Below, piece after piece: positions 10,264 through 19,889 of a stretch of 64,000 bases of DNA. The translations under genes and the position numbers were made by a program. Every line of letters begins with the position of its first letter. Positions within the stretch are counted from its first letter, which is position 1. The notes below the pieces were generated by a model, which saw nothing but the letters and a program-made list of their open reading frames with translations, was not told the origin of the DNA and did not search any database. This stretch comes from Pachyseris speciosa (Eukaryota; Cnidaria; Anthozoa; Scleractinia; Pachyseridae): contig JAEMWC010000969.1 of NCBI GenBank assembly GCA_016490735.1, positions 245,001 to 309,000 on the forward strand, read 5' to 3'.

Positions 10264-10310
10264 AAATCCCTGATGAAGTCTGTCTGATCAGACGAAACCG
10301 GTTGGATAAT
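10264..10310 (+). ncRNA. Hammerhead ribozyme with palindromic stem III
   Basis: Stem I ATCC (10,266-10,269) pairs with GGAT (10,304-10,307). The core CTGATGA is 10,270-10,276. Stem II GTCTG/CAGAC (10,278-10,282 with 10,289-10,293) closes a six-base loop. GAAA is 10,294-10,297, and stem III is ACCGGT (10,297-10,302), with predicted cleavage after T10,303. All core bases match the hammerhead consensus. The zero-loop palindromic stem III is typical of retroelement ribozymes thought to act as dimers. Confidence 0.75.
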
Positions 10311-10569
10311 AAACAAAATTGACAAGATCTGTTGCTGTGTGATGCTCACTAGTTTTTGTTTAAAAAATTTTAAAAAACTGACGTTTGACGACACCGGAAG
10401 TGTTAACCGACGGAAGTCAGTTCTGTCGCTATCCGGTTTTACTTGAGACTAACAAGTAAAAATATGTATTTCTGTGATATATTAAAACGATCAATTATTA
10501 AGATCTATTAACAGCGTGACTTGACTCCATTTAAGTCAGTCGGTCTCGATCGTTTAAGGATATCTGAGA

Positions 10570-10677
10570 AATTTGACGGCTAATTTTGGCTCGCTCATTT
10601 GACGGTTGACGGTATAAATATTCCGTTTTTGACGGTTGACGGTTAAGTTTTGGGCCATTTGACGGTTGACGGTTAAC
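10570..10677. repeat. TTTGACGGTTGACGGT minisatellite
   Basis: Three imperfect copies of a TTTGACGGTTGACGGT core spaced by about 35 bases. Confidence 0.7.
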
Positions 10678-10689
10678 CCCATTGAGACC

Positions 10690-10955
10690 CTCTTCACAAT
10701 ATTTACAAGGAAACATGAAAATGGACGCCGTTTAGACAACAGCCTTACTTCGCTAACAACGATTCTAAACAACTTCGATTCCACTGTTTGTAACGGGTTG
10801 ATCATTATACATCAGGATGACAAAATATCGCAACAAAACAACACTATTTATATTTGATTAAGCTCAAATGACTTACCCGAGTAAGGATTCCAAAGCAGTT
10901 CCCTTTTCCAGTTGAGCTTCTAATCACTTGCAAAAGGTTTATTGGAAACAAAGCA
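10690..10955 (+). repeat. Second copy of the 1,244-1,500 repeat
   Basis: Same orientation and order as the copy at 1,244-1,500, with shared phrases such as TTTAGACAACAGCCTTACTT. Non-coding. Confidence 0.7.
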
Positions 10956-11070
10956 AAACAACAAAAAGCCTTTAACAGCGTTCGTGCTTCAAGAGTTCCA
11001 TCAGGCGATAATCACCCAAAGGAAACTGAAAAAAAAAAAAAAAGATAGAAGCGGGCGTAACTTGCATTGC

Positions 11071-11130
11071 AGACTATAAAAAGGCGATTCGCTTTCACTA
11101 AGGGCTAACGCTCGAAACGTTGGTACTTGA
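11071..11130 (+). promoter_or_regulatory. TATA box plus ribozyme-like block (Penelope terminus remnant)
   Basis: CTATAAAAAGG is followed about 20 bases later by GGGCTAACGCTCGAAACGT. The pairing is repeated at 57,709-57,765 and, more decayed, at 56,771-56,835. The second half resembles the stem II-GAAA-stem III part of the hammerhead at 9,800-9,845, but the upstream CTGANGA-like core is lost. I read it as a decayed terminal repeat that carried promoter and ribozyme. Confidence 0.45.
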
Positions 11131-11179
11131 ATCTCTTTGCTGTGGTCATGTTACCCTATCCCTAAACTTTTTGATAATA

Positions 11180-11665
11180 ACGAATTCGTTATAAAGAAGG
11201 CCGATGGCCGATTCTCCATAAAGCTTCCGTTGCAGCTGTGTCGAGACGCGCATTTAAGCTTTAACCGAAATTGAGCAAGGTATAAACGCCTTTCCGTAAG
11301 TGGCATAATAAGTACAGGCCCATTAACTGAGATGTGTCAATTATAACCGCATAAATGACGTAAAAATTAACTAGTGTCCTGTGTTTGAATGACCCTATAT
11401 TAAACTTGATCAGCTGGTTTGATAATAGCGAATTCGCTATAAAGAAGGCCGAAGGCCGACTCTCCATAAAGCTTCTTTTGCAGCTGTTTCAAGATCCCCA
11501 TTTAAGTTTTGACCCAAATTGATATGGGTAAGTGGCATAAGTACACACCTTATTAATCAATTCTGTGCCAGAATTCGACTGAAATGTGTCGATTACAACC
11601 GCATAAATGATCTAAAAATTAGCTAGTTTCCTGTGTTTGGTTCTATGTTGAACTTTATCAGCTGT
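11180..11665. repeat. Tandem duplication, about 240-bp unit
   Basis: Two diverged copies, 11,180-11,413 and 11,425-11,665, both starting GAATTCGYTATAAAGAAGGC. A third copy is at 57,780-57,990. Confidence 0.7.
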
Positions 11666-14600
11666 TTTAACTTTTTGTTGTTGTTGTTGATCTAATGGCT
11701 TTTTTTGATTACAACTAAGCTAAGGGTTATGAAAAGTGTCTCTCTTTTTAGAGTCCAAATTTAACAAGATTAATTATCCAAGGGAACCCAAGTTAAGGTA
11801 GTCAAAAGCTGATATTACAAAAACATAAAGAGCGAATACAAACAAGGTGTGTTTAATAACAAAAGAAAAATAAATGATAATATGATAAAATGATAATAAT
11901 GCCATTTGCTGTATGGTTGCGATCATTGACATGTATTAGTTTTGAATATAATATTAAGCAAATTAGAGGGCGGAAAAGTTTCATGTCCAAAGGAAAATCG
12001 GACGTTTATTTATGTTCATTACACTGGCTGGTCTTGGACCATATTTATTGAGCAATCGGATTGGATGATGGGACTAATTTAACCAATAATTTTTCATAGT
12101 AAACACAACAATAGGGGGCAAATGTAAAGCTATGGGGAAATGCCTTCAGGCGCTGAAGGCCCACAGGAACGGGTATCCAGACCCATACAATTTGTATGCG
12201 GTGTATGACAGCCCTATACGTGCAACCTAACTCATACACAGATATTATTATTATTTTTTTTTTTTTTTTGATAAAATTGGTTACGTTTTTCAGTCTGATT
12301 AGTTAATTTAAAATGGTGCGATACCAGTCAAGCGACCCTTTTTTTGCCGTAATTATCTTCAAACTTTTCTTACACGCGATCATATCGAGCCTTACTAAAA
12401 ATATAGAGCTTAACACCCATATAAAAAAGTCTTTGAAGGGTATCTTGAACGTAGCTACAGGGGAGCAGGGTTGGAGCAGTGATGAGAGCGCGCCCGGGGG
12501 GTCGTAGAGTTTCTTTTTGTTGGACAGGGTTATGATACCTATCCCACCAACCCCCCCCCCCCCTTTCAACCCCCAAAAAGTGGATTTCTGAGCCTTCCCG
12601 CTTATAGAAAGCACCGTTTCAAGTACAACACCACCCTCACCCTCCTTCTATTCCCTCCATAAACACAGTTTATTTTATACTGTACACATGTACAGTTTGC
12701 GTCAACAGATGTTTATTTGAATATTGTCAATTATTTCTTGTATAGAATGACGTTATTTCTTATTTTATAGTGCACTGAAAAATAATCAATTCTGATTGCT
12801 CGAAAGCAGTGCAATTCATCCCAAGGTCACGTTGTTACTGGAAATAAACTCAACTCCTCCTTTACCTCGAGTGCTTAGTGTTTTTGTGACTCTTCTTTAA
12901 AAAAGAATGGTTGACCTCATGGAACTCGCTGACATTATAAAAAGCACTGGATCCCTGTCAAGTTTTAAAACCCAACTAAAGAAAGGCTACCTTTCAAGCG
13001 TATATAATGTTTTTAACGCTGATAATGCAATATCTTGCAAAATTGCCTGCCCCAAATGTCGCCAATGAAACCCTCACCGGGGTATTCTTCTTAAACTTAT
13101 AGCTATTTTTATTTGGTTTTAATTGATTGAAACTAAATTGTGCGTTGGGTATGAGTTGTTCTTTATCGGGTTGGGTGGGGTAAATGGGCCCAGTAGGGGA
13201 CATAAGATCCTATTGTCTGTTTACATGCTACTGGCAAACCTATATATACTAAAATAAATAAATGAGTACCCTGCCTGGTAGCTATTAAATCGCCTTGGTA
13301 ACAGTGCGCGAACACAGCTAAACTTGGGAAAATTTGAGCTTTTTTACGGATGAAATAAGGCGAAAGAGACAGAAACTGAAGCTGCGATTCTGTGGAATGA
13401 TCTTTTTTCGTGCAATTAAGTAACATATACGATAATTAAAATTGTGTGCCTCCATACAGTTTGAAGTTCTGTTTAGCAAACTATGAATTAAAAAACGAAA
13501 GACCTTATCGGCGTTCAATTGTTTATTAATGGGTATACGCGATTTTCAAAGTTCTCAAATTGCACCCGCCTCGAACTTTGAAAAAAAAAAGGTCGCACCA
13601 AGAAATTGTGGGTTGTACTCGAGGTCGTGCTATTAGCAGAAAAAAAAAATAACGTGTATTTGATACGAATGCTCCAAACTTGAGACATGAGACTTGATTC
13701 CCACACCTCAAAATTCTTTATGTAAGGTTGTTGAGGATTCAGACTGTCCACTTGCATTTGAGAAGAGTTGTAAACAAATGTGTACATTGAAGAAACTTGT
13801 AGTTGTTGTGAAAAAGTATATTAAGCTCAGGTGGGATGAGAATATTAAAAAATAGTTTTTAAAAATTTAAAAGTCATGTTACTCTTCTGGCCTGGCCTAA
13901 TTCTTTACACCCCAACCGCACTTCATCTTCAAGTTCAAAGACTTGACATTTTCAAGTTCTATATAATTACCTGTATTCTTCTTAATATAGCTATTGGCCA
14001 CAATTCCAGCAAATGAAATTTGAAAAGGGGAAATGACATGATATTCATCTAAAAGTACCAACAAAGAACAATTTAATACACACAAATGAGCCGCATCCAT
14101 AAAATCAGAATTAAGAAATTCTATAATAAAGTTTCGATATAACGCGCGCTCTGATTGGTTGAAACAGCGTGTTTTATGAAAGTACAGATGCACGGCCAGC
14201 CATGGTCTCGACCCAAATGAAAACTTTCCGAATTTTTCCCTCGGTTTTAATTTTGATTCAGTCTTGTACGACCTTGAAAACGAGCTGTTAGTCTCAATGG
14301 ATTTGGAAGATGCTTCTCCACGTAAACCGGAAATAACAGCATAATATTAAAGGAACTACGTCACAGTATTTGCATTTTCAAAAGTTAAGCCTGAATTTTT
14401 CAAAAAGGTCATTCATAATCCATTTCAATCTTCTCCAACCTTCACCATCCTCGCCATATTTCCATGTATTCTTGTCACCTTGGTACTTAGCGACAAGAGC
14501 AATTTCAGCAAATTCTGGAAACACAAGTGATATTGACCCTTAATTTTACGAGGACTCATTCCAATTACATGTTAAAAGCATGAGGGTAAAATTTTCTTAA

Positions 14601-14767
14601 CACTGCTGAGGCAAGTCGGAAAACGGTCCGCCAGGCGGAGAACAAACACTCGTTCCCTCGCAAGCGACACAAAGAAACAACAAAGATATACCAAATGTTC
14701 AATGCTTCAATTTATTTAATTCACCTGTGCTGCAGAGCGAGTTTTCTACCACTTGAAAGTACACTTC
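11666..14767. repeat. Old host repeat block, paralogue of 58,000-60,205
   Basis: Segments 11,700-11,830, 12,610-12,830, 13,140-13,400 and 14,150-14,767 align in order and in the same orientation with 58,005-58,130, 58,155-58,400, 58,640-58,900 and 59,190-60,205. Indels separate the matching pieces. It holds no recognised gene, apart from a short conserved frame at 14,204-14,344. The Polinton inserted into its right-hand part. The stretch 11,830-12,600 has no match that I noticed. Confidence 0.7.
14204..14344 (+). pseudogene. Short conserved coding remnant in the host repeat
   Basis: A frame ending FDSVLYDLENELLVSMDLED followed by about ten residues and TAA. The paralogous copy at 59,216-59,407 keeps a closely related ending (SMDLEDAS, ITA, stop) despite changes elsewhere, so the frame was probably once coding. 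No family recognised. Could be the last exon of a domesticated or transposon gene. Confidence 0.35.
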
Positions 14768-15118
14768 AGTAGTATAGTGTTTGGGGGTACGAAATCATTT
14801 GATCTCGTTTTCCCCAAACTACTACTGCCTTCTGATCTCGTATTCTGGAATATATAGTTATTTAATTTGATGGAATATATAGTTATTTAATTTGATGGAA
14901 TATATAGTTATTTAATTTGATGGAATATATAGTTATTTAATTTAATGGAATATATAGTTATTTAATTTGATGGAATATATAGTTATTTAATTTGATGGAA
15001 TCTATAGTTGTTCAATCTGATGGAACCAAGGTCAGCACACTTCATAAAATGCGTGACATTCTCGGAAAAATCACCAAGCGTGACATTCTCGGAAAACAGG
15101 GAATGAGTCATCGCCTAT
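14768..15118 (+). repeat. Left terminal inverted repeat, 351 bp
   Basis: Matches the reverse complement of 34,128-34,478 at every position I compared. It contains, from the tip inward, a unique 79-bp part, seven tandem copies of a 25-bp unit (14,847-15,021; consensus begins GGAATATATAGTTATTTAAT), a short unique part, and a direct repeat of GCGTGACATTCTCGGAAAA. The fourth 25-bp unit has the same single-base variant at both ends. Confidence 0.95.
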
Positions 15119-15142
15119 AGCTGCAGAAAAAAAATAGCAAAA

Positions 15143-15216
15143 CTGGTGGCCACCAGAACCTCTCATGAGGGACTTAATTTGGAATTTGAATCACCATCCG
15201 TCCCTCATGAGAGGTT
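15143..15216. other. Palindrome and 17-bp hairpin
   Basis: CTGGTGGCCACCAG (15,143-15,156) is a perfect 14-base palindrome. AACCTCTCATGAGGGAC (15,157-15,173) pairs perfectly with 15,200-15,216 around a 26-base loop. Both sit just inside the left inverted repeat, where replication or packaging signals might be expected. Role unknown. Confidence 0.7.
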
Positions 15217-15330
15217 TTTTTGAATTCCCACCTCCACACCACCAGAGCACTATCATTTCTTTCCCACCTCCACTCCGCTCTGGCCCTATCAGACCCTCTT
15301 GGGGCCAATTATTTGTTTATTTGTTTTTTT

Positions 15331-15416
15331 CACCCTCCGGCTTGAGATTGAACCGGCACTTCTGAGAAGCCGAAGCTTCACTATAGCTCTACCCAACAAT
15401 CCGACACCATCTAAGG
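15331..15416 (-). other. tRNA-like block, weak
   Basis: On the minus strand, TCACCCT and AGGGTGA enclose a block with GGTTCAATCTC, close to a pol III B box, and TGGGTAGAGC, loosely like an A box. The T-arm does not fold with a normal loop, so it is not a canonical tRNA. It could be a tRNA-derived remnant or chance. Confidence 0.2.
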
Positions 15417-15476
15417 GTGATTATTTATTTTTCATTTTTTATTTTTCATTTTTTTATTATTTTTTTATTATTTCAA

Positions 15477-15589
15477 CCCATGGAATAACGGCGGGGGTTT
15501 TTCATTATTCCATGGGGTGGCTTGTATACATTTCGCTAACGAAAGGCCCCCGCTTTTTCCAATCGTTAGTATACTCTGTATACAAGCCA
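15477..15589. ncRNA. Two 12-bp hairpins with complementary loops (candidate structured RNA or DNA)
   Basis: Hairpin 1: 15,477-15,488 pairs with 15,505-15,516 over 12 bases. Hairpin 2: 15,518-15,529 pairs with 15,578-15,589 over 12 bases, with an inner 7-bp stem 15,536-15,542/15,563-15,569. The loop of hairpin 1 contains GCGGGGG (15,491-15,497) and the loop of hairpin 2 contains CCCCCGC (15,547-15,553), perfectly complementary. The geometry is that of a kissing-loop complex and works on either strand. It lies about 210 bases downstream of the polymerase gene end. Function is not known. Confidence 0.55.
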
Positions 15590-15802
15590 CGCTTTATCTG
15601 TGTGAAACAACCCTTATATTTTCGTTTGTATTTTCATTTTTATGCTTGTGGTACATAAATGAAATTTACAAAGATAAAAAATAATACGCATGTGTAAAAA
15701 GCGAAAAATCTGACGTAGTTTGATGACTCATTCGAAAGGGAAACCCCCCAAAGAGGGCAGTATTTTAAAACTCACAAAAATCATATGGCGTGACGTCAAC
15801 AG

Positions 15803-17548
15803 CTAGATTTTATAATGACCATAAGCAAAGCTTGTCACGCCATTATCATGAATATAACGCTTGTCGTCAAAGCAGCTGAGTGATACTTTATTTATCTCAT
15901 AACTTCCAAGTTGATGGTTCTGACTTCTAATTGTTTTCATTCTATGATGCATCTGTTTATTATCAAATAGTGTCTCTTTATAATTTTTATGTTTAATGTC
16001 ATTCTTAATAATATTCTTCCTAATACCTTTTGCTGTCTTCCCTCCTTTCTGATCATCTTTAATATAGCTATACATCTTCGATCTCAGTCCTATGAATTCA
16101 CATATTGGGACTCCAGCAGTCTCATCTTTCATCTTACCGATTTCTTTTTTATTGGTCTTATCGGAGAATGGCGAGCTTTCAGGATATTCACTGTTGTCAA
16201 ATTTATTTTTATCCTTCCAGAAATTTCTATAGATGTCATGGGTTCCAATTTCATATGTCAGTGAGTCTGTGTCTGTGAATAATAATTTTGCCTCATCTCC
16301 ATATTTCTCTTTGATGTAGTTGTAATGGAAATCGTACATCAGTGTCTTGCTAAGGTCTAGAATACACATACCCACATATGCCGGCCTGTTCAGGGTGAGT
16401 GTTTCTTTTATCTTATGAACAGCTACTAGATTTTGATCGAAGATTTTACTGCTAACATATGTCGGTTTACTGGCTAATTTCAATAGCTTCTCCTCATCAG
16501 TCACCAATCTGACGTCTACTCGCTTTCTTAGGTTTTCCATCGTTTTGCCAAATACACTGTTATTCATCAGCTTGAAAAAGTCTTTCTCAAAAGCATTTTT
16601 AGCATTCTTACGTTTTTCAGTATTGAAATCAATATATTGCCTAAGCCACGCGGACTGATTGAATTCTAACACTCGATGGATTTTAGTTATTTTCAAACCG
16701 AGATCAGTATATAATTGGAGGTTCCTGTAATGGAGCACGTATTTTTCTTTGTTGCTTAATGTTGGTATCAGTTTATGTACCAGACCAGTTGATATTTTAT
16801 ATTTCTTCGCTATGTTTTTACAATAATCTGATAGCATGTCCCCAGTCACTTTGACCTTTTCCGGTCCAAGCGGGTAATCATTATGCAGATCATGCAACTC
16901 CTGGGGGTATCTGAGGTCAACTTCAAGTATCAGACCATTTGCACTATCTTCTTTATAGACAGACAGGTCTAAATTATTGATCTGTTTTTGTGTCAACCAT
17001 TTGAAACCACCGGTTGGTAAATATTGACTCATAGCCCAACCGTAAAGATTGTTAGCATCAAGATACATGATATACTTAGAGGGCGCCTTCTCATTATACT
17101 CTTTCATGTATTTATTATTTGCTTTACCGTAACGGTTGGCTATATAGCTGATTCCTCCACGCATACCCTTTTCAATGAACTGGAACATATCAATGTCTGT
17201 CATCAATTCTAATTTTATGTCAGTCATTTTTAGCATGGCGTCCCAAGATAAACCGGGAGATGTGAAATAGTGACACGGGTCCAGTTTATAGTACTCAAGG
17301 CATGTTTTTCTGAAGTTTTCAAATACATCAGCCAGTAGGAGTACATCTGTTTTAAGGTACAGGTCATGATAATCACCCATGTTTTTCAAAGAGAATGTTT
17401 CCCATACTGTCTGAGCATGTGTATAGTCTTCATCTGATATATGCTCATCACTCAGTATGCTATAGAATTCATTTTTTGATGGCAGCTTCTGATTGAATTG
17501 ATCGAAACTGTCCATGTAGTCGTAAGGATAAACACCTTTCTGTGCCAT
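15803..17548 (-). CDS. polB: Protein-primed DNA polymerase B, C-terminal part
   Basis: 581 codons carrying the third exonuclease motif (YHDLYLKTD, residues 59-67) and the polymerase motifs: A (YLDANNLYGWAM, about 161-172), B (KLMNNSVFGKTMEN, about 325-338) and C (FTDTDSL, about 423-429). All catalytic aspartates are present. This is the palm and thumb of a family B polymerase of the protein-primed type found in Polintons, adenoviruses and adintoviruses. The first ATG here lies inside the protein: conserved sequence continues upstream in this frame to about 17,626, where it meets the N-terminal half in another frame. Replicates the element's DNA, presumably primed by a terminal protein. Confidence 0.9.
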   Translation of the reverse strand: MAQKGVYPYDYMDSFDQFNQKLPSKNEFYSILSDEHISDEDYTHAQTVWETFSLKNMGDYHDLYLKTDVLLLADVFENFRKTCLEYYKLDPCHYFTSPGLSWDAMLKMTDIKLELMTDIDMFQFIEKGMRGGISYIANRYGKANNKYMKEYNEKAPSKYIMYLDANNLYGWAMSQYLPTGGFKWLTQKQINNLDLSVYKEDSANGLILEVDLRYPQELHDLHNDYPLGPEKVKVTGDMLSDYCKNIAKKYKISTGLVHKLIPTLSNKEKYVLHYRNLQLYTDLGLKITKIHRVLEFNQSAWLRQYIDFNTEKRKNAKNAFEKDFFKLMNNSVFGKTMENLRKRVDVRLVTDEEKLLKLASKPTYVSSKIFDQNLVAVHKIKETLTLNRPAYVGMCILDLSKTLMYDFHYNYIKEKYGDEAKLLFTDTDSLTYEIGTHDIYRNFWKDKNKFDNSEYPESSPFSDKTNKKEIGKMKDETAGVPICEFIGLRSKMYSYIKDDQKGGKTAKGIRKNIIKNDIKHKNYKETLFDNKQMHHRMKTIRSQNHQLGSYEINKVSLSCFDDKRYIHDNGVTSFAYGHYKI

Positions 17549-17600
17549 CAGATTAAGATCCTTTCCCTTAAACTCTTGTGAGGTGTATTTTAAGGCTTCT

Positions 17601-19541
17601 CTAGGTAGATTGCCTACAAGTTTTTTCCAAACTAGAGCTCATGAACTGGAAACTATCAATGAAGGTCAAGTGGTTGCCAAGCATGAAAGCCATATACTTC
17701 TCCATGTTATTTGGGATAGCATTAATATTCATTTGACAGTCTTCACCTTTCTTGTTTTTGTAAGTGTGCTTCTTAACAATGGCTCCAATCTCCTGCATAA
17801 TAAAATGACTATCATAGCCTCTTAGATTGTGAAATATGACTGGTATTTTTATTTCTTCAGGGTTCACTCTGAGTTTCAGATTACAATCTTGGTGAGCAGA
17901 ACCTCTGTATTTACCAGTGATGTGACAATGATCTCGAACTCGGATATCTTTGTCAGTGTATTTCTTATCACAGATGTGACAAACTTTGGTTTTTCGGAAT
18001 TTCTCTTCATCATCTTTAGTCATTTTCAATGGTTTGTTAAAATTTTTTTTCACAACATTCTTGCAATATTTGACCTCCTCAAGCATAGCTTCCATAAATT
18101 TGTACACAGCCTTTTCACCCCTGTATATTACTGCTGGTTTGCTGTATTTATCATCATAACAACAAACTACTTTATAGCCGTGGCCACAGTCAGTATGCTT
18201 CTGATAGGCTTCAGTGTATGATTTATCATTGTTGGGTTGACAACCATGTATTTTCTCAGTGATGGCCTCAAAGTCAGCATATATAACAAATGGTACCTGC
18301 TGTTGTTTATGAAAGTTGTTGAATTTCACTATGTTGTTATCTTTGTTTGGCATTTTTATTGCCTGTGTGCCATTTACTTGCATGCAGTTGCCCTTGTGAT
18401 CATTCAGAACCCTTTCAGAGCTGAAACACTGTAAGCAATGCATACAAAAGTGTTTTCTTTCTTTGTGCTTTGTTTGATTGTACATGAACTTATTGAAATC
18501 TTTGATTAGCACATAATGCTTGTTTTCATTTTCAGTTATTAGAAGCAGATTCAAGCAGTCTGCATATTTCTCTTTTGATACATATATTGGATATGGCTGT
18601 CTATTCTCATAACCAAAAACATTGATGTTTATCTCATTTTGTTTTTCAATCTTGTTGTAATGCTTGGTTGCAACTGGGAATTCAATCCCTATATAATCCA
18701 ATTTTTCAATGTATTTTTTGTCAACTTTTTTAATCCTCTGTGGGTATTTCTCTTGTGGGTTCAGGTGTCTGATGTGACACCATCGGAAGCATTCATTATC
18801 CTCATTTTTCAAGTTAATTAAACCCTTTGCACTGTTTCTGAGTTCATTCGGTAGTTTAATGTATGAGGAGCCTCTTAAAAGTTCATATTTCACAACATTG
18901 ATATAATGACTATCAACTGAATCAACAGTCCAACCTGAACCTTCAGATATCCATTGAGCTATCTTATTCGAGATTTGCTGTTTTGACAATTGCAGTGATT
19001 CAGTGACTTCCAGATCATTCACAATTGTTTGAACTTGACTGTTGAAATAAGCTACCTTATACTCTATTGATCCATCTTTCATTTTTGTAAAGGTTACTTT
19101 GAGTGTTTCAACAAATTTAAGACCTCTCATTTCATTCAACAGTTTTTTAATGTGATACTCAAGGGCCTTTCTCGTGTTTTGTAATTGCGCAAGCGGGTCT
19201 TTGCCATTTTTTATACCGATTTCAAAAGATTTCGTGTATCCTTTCAAAGCAGTATCTAATGTCTCAATCCTTGTCCTCGGTGCAGGTGTTGGTTTCTTTT
19301 TCAATTGTTCTATCTCATCCAACCATTCTTTTGGTGGAGCTGGTAATCTTTTCCTCTCAAAATAATCAATCAATTCTTTCACAGTTGGTCTTTTCGTCCT
19401 TGGGGCGGGAATTGGTCTTGTTCTTGGTTTAGGTACAGGTTTTGTGTCATCAACTATAATAACTTTAGGCTTTTTCTGCTGCTTCAACAGCAATTTGATT
19501 AGCTTGGATTTGCTCAATTTTTTGAGACTTTTCTCGTCCAT
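17601..19541 (-). CDS. polB: Protein-primed DNA polymerase B, N-terminal and exonuclease part
   Basis: 646 codons. The N-terminus has three proline-rich repeats (PVPKPRTRPIPAPRT and PTPAPRTR). A C2H2-like finger follows (C366, C369). Then come exonuclease motif I (YADFEAI, D423 and E425), a zinc-binding module like recombination endonuclease VII (CHICDKKY, DHCHITGKYRG, about 521-553), and exonuclease motif II (FHNLRGYDSHF, about 570-580). The frame stops at 17,601. A run of six A on the coding strand (17,621-17,626) is where the homology shifts by +1 into the frame of the C-terminal part. This may be a mutation, a sequencing error or slippage. The start is the first ATG after an AT-rich promoter-like stretch (TATATATAT near 19,580). 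Confidence 0.9.
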   Translation of the reverse strand: MDEKSLKKLSKSKLIKLLLKQQKKPKVIIVDDTKPVPKPRTRPIPAPRTKRPTVKELIDYFERKRLPAPPKEWLDEIEQLKKKPTPAPRTRIETLDTALKGYTKSFEIGIKNGKDPLAQLQNTRKALEYHIKKLLNEMRGLKFVETLKVTFTKMKDGSIEYKVAYFNSQVQTIVNDLEVTESLQLSKQQISNKIAQWISEGSGWTVDSVDSHYINVVKYELLRGSSYIKLPNELRNSAKGLINLKNEDNECFRWCHIRHLNPQEKYPQRIKKVDKKYIEKLDYIGIEFPVATKHYNKIEKQNEININVFGYENRQPYPIYVSKEKYADCLNLLLITENENKHYVLIKDFNKFMYNQTKHKERKHFCMHCLQCFSSERVLNDHKGNCMQVNGTQAIKMPNKDNNIVKFNNFHKQQQVPFVIYADFEAITEKIHGCQPNNDKSYTEAYQKHTDCGHGYKVVCCYDDKYSKPAVIYRGEKAVYKFMEAMLEEVKYCKNVVKKNFNKPLKMTKDDEEKFRKTKVCHICDKKYTDKDIRVRDHCHITGKYRGSAHQDCNLKLRVNPEEIKIPVIFHNLRGYDSHFIMQEIGAIVKKHTYKNKKGEDCQMNINAIPNNMEKYMAFMLGNHLTFIDSFQFMSSSLEKTCRQST

Positions 19542-19674
19542 ATTACTATTAGTTTCGATAATTTTTCCATTTATAATATATATATAGTTATTATTTCTTT
19601 AAAACATTTCCGTCTGTGTTTAAATATAGTTGAGAATTCAATTGATCCAATTACTGGATCCTTTTGAATTGTAA

Positions 19675-19871
19675 TTATTGAAGAATATTTTTTTGATGTT
19701 TTTTTGTTTTAATATGACAAGATTTTCCTGCCATTGTGTAGTTACGTCCTGTCTTACATATGTTACAGTACCATTCTTTATTTAACATATAGGTAGTCTT
19801 GTGTTTTTTTCTTTCCTCATCACTGAGAACTCTAGGCCTTCCCGACCTCTCTTAACATTTTGATTCTCCAT
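19675..19871 (-). pseudogene. Small zinc-finger protein, frameshifted
   Basis: About 65 codons. ATG at 19,871 follows an AT-rich stretch, and the first ten codons are Lys/Arg-rich. The frame then shifts by -1 near the GGG at about 19,842. The second frame carries LSDEERKKHKTTYMLNKEW and then CNIC with a later HIKTKKH, a single zinc-finger arrangement, ending in TAA at 19,675-19,677. One extra G would open it. Short finger proteins of this kind are common in related elements, as I recall; role unknown, perhaps DNA binding. Confidence 0.55.
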
Positions 19872-19889
19872 AATATATAGTTATATAAA

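Noticed and set aside
14847..15021. CRISPR-like array in the terminal repeat
   Set aside because: The 25-bp units are directly adjacent with no spacers; a simple tandem repeat, mirrored at the right end.
15331..15416. Canonical tRNA gene
   Set aside because: A B-box-like string and a 7-bp acceptor-like stem exist, but the T-arm and anticodon arm do not fold properly.
17615..17630. A -1 programmed frameshift within the polymerase gene
   Set aside because: The six-A run is there, but the needed change is +1 and the heptamer is out of phase for a -1 slip. It also falls inside the exonuclease domain, so a run error or mutation is likelier.
15989..19365. Plus-strand frames opposite the polymerase gene
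   Set aside because: Antisense shadows; hydrophobic composition comes from complementing Lys/Asp codons.
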